A program made the position numbers and the translations under genes. From Lumbricus terrestris (taxonomy: Eukaryota; Annelida; Clitellata; Crassiclitellata; Lumbricidae): a stretch of 64,000 nucleotides of DNA. The DNA lies in the NCBI GenBank assembly GCA_949752735.1, contig OX457047.1, positions 35,794,613-35,858,612 of the forward strand, written 5' to 3'. Positions 46,894-58,537 of this stretch are shown one piece after another. The first letter of the stretch is position 1. Every line of letters starts with the position of its first letter. The notes beneath the pieces are model-generated. The model saw only the letters and a list, made by a program, of their open reading frames with translations. It searched no databases and was not told the DNA's origin.

Positions 46894-48865
46894 TGCGAAT
46901 GTACGAACGCTTGGGTGTTTCGATTTTATTTATCGAATTTTGACAACTCCAATCTTTCGGTCGCAAAAGAACATAAACTGCCAACCACCTCACATCGGCA
47001 ACGAAATCAAGTAAACATGAAATGCAAGAGCAGTACTACGGACACACGATCCTACGTCCATAGTTCAAATCATATCGATTGAGTACAAGGGGCGTATCTA
47101 ATGAGGTCACGCGTACACCGTTGTTTTTACTCTAATTTAAAACACGTTGTGTTGTGTGCCTCGCTGGAAAATTTATATAACTTGCATTATAACAATTGCG
47201 CAGAGTTGAGAGGATGCTCCGCCCAATAATAATTATTATTCAATAGCTAAACGTCGTCAACACCACGTGGAACAGGTCGGTAATTAAATAGAAGCAATGC
47301 GCGTGCACGGTTTGAAATTCAATGGCGCATCAACTAAGCTAAAATAACAGATAAGCTATTACCGAGACCTCCACTCCTTGGGATTTTCCCCAGATTCTTG
47401 GAATTTGTGGGGTCGACTTGGGATTTTTCCACTGGTATTTATTTGACTTTCAAACTGTGGCAGCGATTCAGAATATGAAAGATATGCGTTCAGAGAATCT
47501 GAATTTCTTAAATCCACTTGACATCATTGCCGCAACTTGAAGACCTACCCTGCCAACATGCACATTAGGGAACCATACGGGTCCCATACGGGCTGACTCA
47601 CGGGACCCGTACGGTTTTTGTTCCCGGTATTCTGACGGGACCCATACGTGTTAGCCCGCCAGTTTACCAAGATCATCTTGAAAACTAGCTGGGGTACCCG
47701 GCGTTGTCCGGGAATGTTAGGATTCGGGCCGTTCCCTGCCAATCCTTCACTCCGTCCCTCCCTCCATCCCTTCCACTCTCCTTCCATCCCTCCCACTCTC
47801 CCTCCCACCCACCATCTCTCCAACCCACCCTCCCTCTCACCCTCCGGCCCTCCATCCCTTCCTACTACCTTCCCTCCTTCCCACCCTCTCCCTCCATCCC
47901 ACCATCCCCCTTCCTTCCACCGTCCCTCCCTCCCTTCCGCCCTCCCTCCCTCCATCATACTCTCTCCCACCCTCCACCCATCCCTCCTACCTTCCTTTTC
48001 ACCCTCCCTCCATTCCACCCTAGCTTTCCCCACCCACCATCTCTCCCACCCACCCTCCCTCGGTGGCAGCAAAATATAGTTAAGTTGATAGTTTTGTATG
48101 TCACTCAACTCAGAATCCCTAGGCTGGCTATATAAATGTTTGTATCATTGCTGAGAAATTTCCGTTTTAAAGCGAAAATTGTTTATTTCCGGCAACCTTA
48201 CTGAGAGGGATAGTTTCAATTAGGAGGATTCCAAAATACATGAGCATGCATGAATGTCCAGATTATGTGCGAAGAACACGGGTCGCCCAGCGACTAAAAA
48301 CTACAGCCAGAGAAAATCTGTTAGCGAAACTGAAAGTCGCTGTTATTATTAGCTGCACATGTTTTAATATATTTATGACAGACCAACTTCTTGGCTCGCA
48401 TATAAACATAGTCTCAATACAGACACCGTAATCCTCAGAGAGTTATTTAGTTCATGTAGGAATATTCAACAAATTGATTATTTTCTGAGCACATTGTATT
48501 AGCTGATCCTGGAAATCAGTCCTCTGATTTAAATATTGAGCAGATCAATGCTTGGTTTTTGGCTCTGATATAGTTTGATGCCTTACGCATAACTATAATT
48601 AAGCTACAATTAGTAACGGATTAATCGAGATTAGAAAAAACAAGTCTATATGCCTGCGTAAAACTAATAAATCATTCGAATAAACCAAACAATACAGTTG
48701 ACCAAGTACTTAATCGAATAAACCAAACTAGGCCTACACCGTTGAAAGATAACTACGTCAAAAATAATCAATCCGAGTGAAGCGTGGAAACATTCACTGT
48801 AACCAATGCTTAGCATATATAATTATGTAGGTCTACAATCAGTGTCTTTATAAACAATTCAATTT
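46894..48865. other. Intergenic region between SORD and the AAA gene
   Basis: Contains the 5' flank of SORD and the 3' flank of the AAA gene. At 47575-47660 CGGGACCCATACG-like words recur on both strands. The C-rich repeat is listed separately. No gene seen. Confidence 0.5.
47685..48065. repeat. C-rich dispersed repeat, second copy, with CCCT tract
   Basis: Head AGCTGGGGTACCCGGCGTTG matches 35118, then about 300 bases of CCCTCC/CCACC pyrimidine tract. Confidence 0.75.
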
Positions 48866-48916
48866 TCATGGAAGATCATCCAGATCAGCTCGAGTCAGTG
48901 CTTCTTCCAGCAGATC
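48866..48916 (-). CDS. AAA gene exon 8 (terminal)
   Basis: Acceptor CTCTTTCAG, then 16 codons DLLEEALTRADLDDLP and TGA, in phase with exon 7. The same acceptor and reading frame are preserved in a paralogous copy at 62718-62786, which supports it being a real exon. Confidence 0.65.
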   Translation of the reverse strand, partial: DLLEEALTRADLDDLP

Positions 48917-51900
48917 CTGAAAGAGACGACAGAAATGGAATTTGTAATGCACTTGATACCAGTGATCCTCAAATTATGGTCCGCGAGTGATTTCCTATTG
49001 TAGGCTAGTTAGGCTATCGGGTTCATCATCATCATCAACATCATTGGGCTCAATGCCCGTAAGAGTCCGACGCCACTCTCTGTCTGAGTCTGTCTCGCGT
49101 CATGCTGCCCAGCCTCACCAGATCGGGTCAGCAGGTCTGCTCCATACCATTAACATCTTGGAGCAGCTAGACCACCTTGTCTGAATGAAGAGAATATTGG
49201 GAGAGAGGCATGAAGGACAACCTGGGTCAATGCCCGTATGTGTCCCATGCTCTCCCCCAACTCTCTCCACTGGGCTGTCCTGACCGGCCTGTGCATGTCT
49301 GCTCCACATCATGACACCTTGAAGCATCTGGGTCGGTATCGGGTTGCCGAATGATAACCGGATTTCCGGAATCACAATTACGATCACAATAAAACAAAAT
49401 ATCGTAATAGTAAACTCGAAATTTCTAAAGCGCCACTCGAAAGCCAAGCGCGGGGCACCAGCTTATTCACGAGCGCTGCGTTGAGTTAGAAGGGTTGTCC
49501 GTGGTGGTCTGGGTCGAGTTACCATAGGATCAGGATCAAATGCGTCGAGTTAAAAGGGTTGTCCGTGAGAGTAGTCCGTGGTGGTCCGGGTCGAGTTACC
49601 ATAGGATCAGAGGAATTGTATACTATACAATGTAAACCACAAAAATGAGAAGTCGACAGTGTTAATATAATTATAATAAATCGTCTTAGACATGCATAGT
49701 AACAAATGTAGTCTATTGCAGAGACATCATGAAACGCAAATTTTAATACAAACGCCCTAGAGCTGAAGCTGCGAAAAAAATCAGGTCCATGATAAGGCTG
49801 GAAAAATACTTACCCGCCCGTTTTCCAATAGCCTACATATATCCACATTAATTCTTCAAATAACTGCCAGGTGAATGGACACAAGCCACACAACGCCATT
49901 CTTAGATCAACTGCTGAACGTGCTAGACCGTACGTGGCATGGACGCCCGAAAATATTTTTACAGGAAGGGCAAACCACAATGGTCACTGACTCACTGTTA
50001 AATTGTTTAGCAAGAACTTGAGAAATGCGAAGTGCGTATTTTTCATAGGCTAGAGGTTACTGAATGTAAATTTCTTAGTTTCACTTTGTGTAGACTGTAG
50101 ACCTAGCATTAGTAACATTATCATTTGGTGCAAATATTTTATTTGAAACCCAATAGAAGTATGGTAGTCAAAAATCAGCTTTCCAGAGGGGGAAGTGCCC
50201 TCTTGCACCAGCATAGATCAGTACGGTATAGGCCTAGTAGTATAATACTTGAAATGATAGGAGGAATCAGCTCTCGGTATATATACATTGTGGCCAAAGC
50301 TAACGAGAATGGCCAAGAGACGTTCGTCATTGTGTTCGACCATGTCCTCTAGCTGTCGCTGGAAAGGTATCCTTAAGATATACTATCTTTCAAAGTATCC
50401 TTAGAAAGATCTCTCAATCCTGGTATATAGTCCTCTGCATAGAAGTATTTAAAAAACAGCTTGCTCAAGCTGTCCTAAACTGCCGACAAAAATACAATAC
50501 CATCAGACAGAACACGTAGGCTACGGTACACTACGTTACAATACAAGTGAAATATTGCAATGTCCTTACAACAGTTCTCAGGTGCAAGCAGCTCTTGATA
50601 TCCATTATTTCATCTATACATAACGATCTCGAATCTTTTAGTCTAACTGTATGAATGACGTGAAGATTCGAAGACCTGCTAATTAAATTACATTACTTCA
50701 GTTGATCTATGGCTTTTCGTTGCAAGCAGTGAACACGTCAGAAACTGAAAATTGTGACAAACTATACATATATGAAAGCAGTGAAGATTTACAGCACCAC
50801 TCACATTTTCCCATTGCTGTTTAGATGACTGGAAGGTGCGCAAGGCTTCCTTGACGTCCACCATTTCCACACTGATTGTAGAAAGGTCAATCAGCTTATG
50901 CTCAACATCATGGTAGAACATGTACCTCGTGTGATTTGGGTAAATCCGCTCAATCGCTTTATCCAGTGCATCGTAACAAAGGCCCATTAGATCTGCGCCA
51001 GTGCAATCTAAGCCATAAACCACATGACAATTGAATGCATGATTCCATGTGTTGTATAGCCTATACGTGTGTAATTAACAGCATCGTAACCTGTTCAAGA
51101 TTAAAGCAATTAACACAGTGATATAATACAGCAGAAACAGTTAGAGAGTCGGCCAAGTGCGAAAGATCATTTCTAAACTACAAGTAACAATAATAATCGT
51201 TCAATTTCAAACTCACACAGTGACACAATGCAGAATGATCACAATTCACAGTATGATGGATGATACCGAGTTAGTACTGGAGTCGAATTTAACTTCGGCA
51301 GCCCATCACGTCCTACTACTGTTTTTATCAACGCCATCTATGCCGAATGGAAGGCTCAGTAGACCTTAGGGAGGGTTAGGCTACGCGAGAGGATCCTGCA
51401 TCCGAAAGCTCTTCGAGCCAGAGTGGCAGAGTGTTAACCATTACCATAAGCCCCTCCCCACTGCCCAAACTGCTCAATGTAATGCAATGTAATCGGATTT
51501 TTATATAGCGGCTGTCTTATGGCCTCGACCCTGAGGGTGAGATCCTTCACCACCGCTCGCCCGTTTGAATGGACGCCACGCCATTTAGGTCCCCGTGGAC
51601 GGACCGTGCTAGCCCGAGATTTTTAAATCTCTTAGCCACATTCGGGATTCGAACCGCGACCCTCACGCTCTCTTCCACAGACGCGCGGCCGCCAGCTCTC
51701 TTACCGATGTAGCTAACGTGGACTACCTGTTAATTGAAACAGAGCTGAAATAGTTGTATTAAACTCCACTAAAAAACCAATTAGAACAATATCATTCAGA
51801 GCTACATGTAGGCCTACTGTCTCTTCAAGTTTATATGCTATCAAAGATTATAACTTTTACTTCATAGCAACAATCAAGCAATGATTGACAATCAAAAATA

Positions 51901-54900
51901 TGAAATAGTTTTTGTTACACTCGAAGTATTAAACGATTAAATAGATCAATAACTTGGTAAAAACAATAACTATTTTCTCAAAGCTTCTGTCTCCACCTGT
52001 AATAAAAAAAAGTGTATAGCTCTTAACACGGTTGCAAAGAAATCACTTATCAGTCAATCAGTCAATCGTAATATATATAGCACCCCTTCAATGTATCTAC
52101 TCAGAGGCGCTCCCGGCCGAGATCAAGCGAAAAAAAGTCCTCAACAGTATGTGAAATTGAGAACAGCTTGGGAGGTGTCGCATAGTCAAGGGAAGTCCAT
52201 TCCAGGTTGTTGGACCAACCACAGAGAACGAACGCCTCTGCATTGTTGCAGAGCGAGTGAAAGGAACCATTAAGTCACTATGGACAGCAGAGCGCAGTGC
52301 GTGGGCCTATGCAAGTGGAAACGGGAAGGCAAAGCTCACCCAGATAAGAGGGTGCCCAGCCTTATATCAGTAGACAAGCTCTATTTAAAAGCACAACAAC
52401 TCTATTTCAGTTATATTTTGATTGTCAATCATTGCTTAATTGTTGCTATCAAGTAAAAGTAATCTGAACAGCCATTTCAATACCCCGTTTAAAATAAACA
52501 ACACAGCTTCATTGCCACTGATTCGCTTTGATTTTAATATGCAACGAATAAATATTACCAGGAGTTCCACTTGCAGCTGTGTCTATCACAGATGGATGCA
52601 GTGATTGTAGTCCCCAGTTTTTAGTCAGTTTACACAAAATGTCTTTTCGAGCCTTGAATGCAAAAATCACATCAGTCCTTCAATTCAAATGTTTATCCGT
52701 CCTTCATTGTTTCCTATACAACGGGTTTGCTCAAAAATTGTTTGAAATAAATGAACGAAATGGCAAATTAAGGAACAGATGAATAATTAATCTATGTGTA
52801 TAAGACATCCCAACGTGCTTATTCAAGAAAGTCAAAGTAATTAAACTCATCAAAGGGGCAAAGGAACAGATGAATAAACTAAGCGTTTATCAGACATCCC
52901 AACGGGCTTATTGAAGAAAGTCAAAGTAATTAAACTAATTAAATGCAGCACACAAGGCAAAAATAAAACAATGGTTACTTGTTGCTGTTCTCAACTTCTC
53001 ATTATAATTATTAGCTATGATTTACCATAGGCATCGGACCATGCCTTCTGCAGGAAGATACAATAGAAGTTCATAATTAAAATTTTAAAAAAATCAAACA
53101 TAATAATAAATCGTCTTAGACATGCACAGTCATTTAAACAGTTATCTTCCCCATTATAAAACGAAATAATGTGAGCAAAATTTCAACATTTCAACAACTC
53201 GATTAAAACCCTATTTAATTTGTCTTAGCCATGTGCTGTACGTCACAGTACGTGGATGTGAGTAGCCTGCAGAAGAGATAATTGTGTGTAGACCAACCTC
53301 AAAATTGGGGAGTTCGATGACTATTTCAGTGTCAAAACGTCCCGGTTTCCTCATCTCTTGGTCCACGTTCTCTTGGTGAAGAGTAGATGCGACTACAAAT
53401 ACCGACCCACTATCATCTAGGTCGTCCATCAAGTTTGCAAAGGTGCGCACATGTGGACTACCAGGATAAACCAGACGATCGAACATATCCAGAAATATAA
53501 TCGACGGACGTAGCTGTTTTGCCTAAGAAGAATAAACAAAGCAAATATAAATAATTACCAGTTGCTCGATCTATCATGCGGTCCGGGTGTGTCGACTATT
53601 CGACCGTGGGTCAGTTGTCATATTTTCTGCCTGATCTACTGATATCCGAAGGATGCTGATGTGGCATCAAAATATAGATCCAACGACACCTGAAATGCCA
53701 GCGAGCAAGCAAAACTTAACTCAGTGGAATTTTTGTACTTTGGTAAAATTTTGATATAACATTGCATTATATAGTTCGCCAGCCTTTCTGTTTTCTATTG
53801 ATTTGTTGAATGAAAAATGCAGATAAGTTACCGTATTGAAAAGCTTAACCAGGTTGTTTTCTATGAGGTCTCCGGAGTCAAAGAACAGTTTACCATCGAA
53901 GGCGGCCATCTTTGGATTGTAGTTATTGCAACCCTCTGCAAGAGCTCGAATGAGCATTGTTTTTCCAATGCCTACATTCGAAAATTTAAAAAAATTAGCA
54001 CTGATCAACAACCTCGTATTCGCAGATGTCATAGACCTAATAGAAGAAGACAACAGGAACATACAAGAAAATCTAACCATCCTGTACAGAGAAGGAAAGG
54101 CGGTAGGCCTATAGGCTTAAAAATCAACCACAGCAAAACCAAAACAATGACCGTTGGAGAAAAAACGAACATGACATCAATCGAGGTTAACGGGGAAGGT
54201 CTGGAGAACGTTGAAGAATTTCTATATCTGGGAAGCCTGTTGACATAAGACAATGACTACGGAAAGGAGATTTGTCTCAGGATAGCGAAGGCAGCGGGAG
54301 CAATGGCAGCCATCGGGATACTTATGGAGAAGTCGCGAAATCAGCATAAAAACAAAAATATAAAAACGTGCATATTAGCATACTATTATAATTATGGACT
54401 CTACGTAGGCTAAGCGGAAAACAAACAAACTATTAGCATTTGAGATGAGATGCTACAGCCTACAGGAGGATACTCCATATCAGACGGGAGCAGAAAGTAA
54501 CTGTGCTGTGCATTGTTCAAGGCTAGGAAACAAGAAAAACACCAAACAAAATATAATGGAAAGAAAACTTAACTTTTTGGACATGTGTGCAGAATGGGAA
54601 ATGACAGACTCGTTAAGCAAGTTATTTTTGGGATGATGGACGGAGCGGGCATTAGAGGAAGCCGTGTAGGGAATGGTTGGACGATATTACAGACTGGTGC
54701 GAATTGGGGATCCACAAATTGAGCAGAATGGCACAGGAGAGACACAAGTGGAGAAGGATGGTGAACCATGCGATTGACACCAACGGGCACTGAGCCCATG
54801 GACCGCAAAGATGATGATTTCTTAAGCATCTCTGTTCTGCAATGAAACACAGCTTGTCACATCATAGTTAGATGCCTGATACAACTCTGAATTCCACCCA

Positions 54901-56086
54901 TTAATTTTCGTAAGCACCTCTTGCAGAGCACTGAGAGCAGATCAATCTGGGGCGCACCAATGCGAAGGACAGAACAGGCACAGCATTATTGAAATAAAGC
55001 CATATATAATAAACTTTACAATTATCATAGTAGTAAATGTTGAAAAAAGTACCGTAAACGACAAGCATAAAGGAAATAAATGCAGTGCAATACATTGTTT
55101 CAATTAAAACGTTCGTGTGCATTAATTGTGACTTCAGATTGCGCATGTAAAATCCGAGTCTACTGAACTATGACTAACCGGTCTCGCCATGCAATATCAA
55201 TCCTTTTGTTGGTTTGATATGGCGGCTGGATTCTTGTCGGTCAAGGGGGTATCTGATGATATTCCACACGGTAGTCATAATTTCTGCCAAACCTCCAATA
55301 TCATCAATTGCACTCTGCAACGAATGAAAAAGACATTTAAATGGCAGCAAGAATACAATGCACAGCGGTATGTAGGCATCATTCTTTCGGACACAATCAC
55401 CCAGACATTATCCACTCGGGTAGGACATAATCCCCAAGCTTTGAGACAATCGACTAAAATGATGCACAAACATCTATAGGAAAGGCAATGCTAAAGTGCA
55501 TATCTTAGCACGAATATTGTAAGAATATGTGGTATAATAATTATTATTGGTTGGGCGTGGTGGTGTAGTGATACCCCCTACACTACCACGCCCAACCAAT
55601 AATAATTATTATACCACATATTCTTACAATATTCGTGTTAATATATGCACTTTATGTTCGTTGCCTTGCAACCGAAGAGTTGCAGGTTCGAATCCACCTC
55701 AAGTCCTCGCGTAGGAGCCTTGACTCAGCCCTTGAGCAAGTCCTTCACTCGCAATTGCTCAGCGCTTCGGTGTGACCGTGTGAAATTCCGATGCAGTGTC
55801 CGCGCTGCAGTCGGGAGCGCCTCAGAGTGCATATCTGGGTAGAGAGCTTGAAGGGGCACTATAGCAAGTGCAAATACAAGTAAACAAAATGTGTAAATTA
55901 CTATATTTGTATATCATACATAAAAATTGTACATTAAAGAACATAAGTAAGAATATAGTAATGTGTATATTAGACACCAACACATCAATACGAATAGCAG
56001 CACTTTTCGCTGCAGCTTCTGCACTTTACGACGTTTGTTGCGCTTGTGATGCTATTATTTTAATTATCTTATTATTATTATTATTA

Positions 56087-56122
<36 letters not shown>

Positions 56123-56286
56123 CATCATTATTATTATTATTATCATTATTATTATATTACAATTATTATTATTATTTTTTTTTTGCCCCGAGGTATACAG
56201 GATCCCTCAGGGACTTCGCTACCGCCTAATATAAAATCACAGTCTGGAAAGGCCCTATTCAATTATTATTATTATTATTATTATTA

Positions 56287-56324
<38 letters not shown>

Positions 56325-58505
56325 GCTATTATTTTAATCCACGTAGGCCTACGGTTCCACTTCCGAACAGTTTGTAGTCTCTTCGGTTGGCTGCCGAGTC
56401 AGCAATTTTCTTTTCGGAGACGTCTGTTGGAAGCCAGCTACAGAAATATAAACCAAGATGCAAATTAATACAGGCCTAGCCCTCTTGGCAAGGCAAGGAC
56501 TTGGACTTGGGGGAACAAGAACACCGCCAGTCATAATTATGTGAAATTGGACATTATTTCTTACTTATGGCGCTGTTCGTGAATCTGTCAATTGTGATGC
56601 TCAGGTCCACTCGGCCTTCCACGCGGAAGAAAGCGTTGGTAAACTGAGCAATGCTAATAGGACGCGATGGGGCCTTGCATGGCTATACAACGGACAGTTA
56701 AATTCGAATCCTGCAATAACTTGTGATCATATCCGTTGAATACTGATTGTAATCATAGTGCGTTGTGTCAGTTTAAAAATAGAAAACGGAGATTATGAAA
56801 GGTTATGAAACTAAATAATGTTAGAATTAGAATTCAATGCTCGCCGGACTTGTGAATAACTCAATATATCTGATAAAATTAGAATAGAATTGATTGAATG
56901 AGATTCGATTGGACCATCATAGAATTGATCAAAGTAGGCCTATAGTCTAGATAAGGCTTAGATTTAGAGTAAGCATAATATAGCATACAAAACCGTTGTG
57001 TTGTTTTAGCAAAAATTTAATAGGGTATAATAACAATTATTTACATTTTGTCAACTGAGTCATTTCCAACAGCATCCAACAGTGCCGCCTGCCAGTTGCT
57101 GACGTCACTGCTCCGGGCATTGTGAGAAGATGAGGCATGACCTGAACATTAAAAGCACATTGATGGTTTGACCATCCATGCTGAGACACAATTGGAGGCA
57201 GCACCAGCGACAGCTGCTGGCAACATTACCATAATCATTTGTCATGGCGTACCAGGTAATTAGCAGAAACCATTATCATCACCATCCTCATCGTCAACAG
57301 TTCTAATCATCACTGCCAAAAATATCATCATCGTTTCAGCAACAGTACACATGCCAGTATCATAATTATTCATTCAAGAATTCAAGAATTCATTCTTAAT
57401 CAGAAGCAGAAGTATCGATCGTTTTCGTCATCTCTATAATCATCGCGATAAACGTATTCGTATAAATTATAGGCCAAGGCCTAATAATAAACCAAAATCA
57501 AATGAATGTCATTAGGCTAAATTAATGTCATTGCAAACAACGAAAACATTGCTAATATCACCATAAGAACCTAATCAAGCTAGACAGACACTTTTACAAA
57601 TAATCATCATTGTCTGCTGACATGGGGTAATGATTGCACGGACATAAAGGCAAGAATAGCAAAGTCAAAAGGAGTAATGGCAGGACTAAATACCATATGG
57701 AAAACCAAACAAATCAGTTATAAGACCAAACTAAATATCTTTAAAACGTGTGTTTAGCACCGCTCTGTATGCCTGTGAACTTGTGAAGCATGGACAATTA
57801 AAAAGGCGGACAAGGACAAGGAAATTTTAATTCGTACAAGGAAAAAAGGACCAGGCAGCGGCGCCCGCAGGCGTACGCACTTACGCAAGTGCGTACAGCA
57901 GCGGCGCCAGGAGACGTACGCACATACGTAAGTGCGTACAGCGCGATGACCCAAAAGGTATGTTTTTGGGAAATTCTAGGTTGATGACTAAAAAAAAAAA
58001 GGTCATCAGTTTTTTCGGCGACCAAACGAAAAAATTTTCCCTGTTCGCCCCTCGTTCGAAAATTTCTGTGCGTACAAGAAAAAAATCCTGCGGGCGCCGC
58101 TGGGACCAGGACAAAATACTGACATTTGAAATGTACTGTTATAGGAGGATATTACACCTGAATTGGACAATGAAAGTGACAAATCTGGAGGTCCGAAGAA
58201 GACTAAAGATAAAGGAAGATCTAATGCAAACAGTGATTAGGAGGAAACTAAGTCTGTTTGGGCATATAATAATATTATACAGAATAGACGACAATAGAAA
58301 GATAAAAACTGTAATGATGGGAACTATGTGTGGTAATGGACGGATGGGCAGACCGAACAGAGAGTGGATCGACGACATCAGAGATTGGTGCAAACATGAT
58401 GTGCAAAACCCTAAGAGCACTATCACAAGACCGCATTCTTTGGAAAAAAAGTGATTAACACTGCAGTGGACACCTACGGCTTTTGGCCCATGGATCCTGA
58501 TGATA

Positions 58506-58537
<32 letters not shown>

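Larger units (their letters stand above)
48500..49680. repeat. Duplicated segment A (3' end of AAA gene)
   Basis: Matches 62440-62978 in the same orientation: AATCGAGATTAGAAA, CATTCGAATAAACCAAACAA, GAAAGATAACTACGTCAAAA, the terminal exon, CGACAGAAATGGAATTTGTA, and AGTCGACAGTGTT. Interrupted here by a LINE end (49021-49340) and a repeat (49420-49620). Confidence 0.88.

Noticed and set aside
52091..52273. 60-codon plus-strand frame
   Set aside because: Falls in a dispersed repeat with a SINE-like tail.
56560..56640. Possible AAA exon reading FTNAFFRVEGRVDLSITIDR on the minus strand
   Set aside because: It overlaps the R170 repeat, which has copies at 38690 and 51200, and does not fit the phase between exons 2 and 3.
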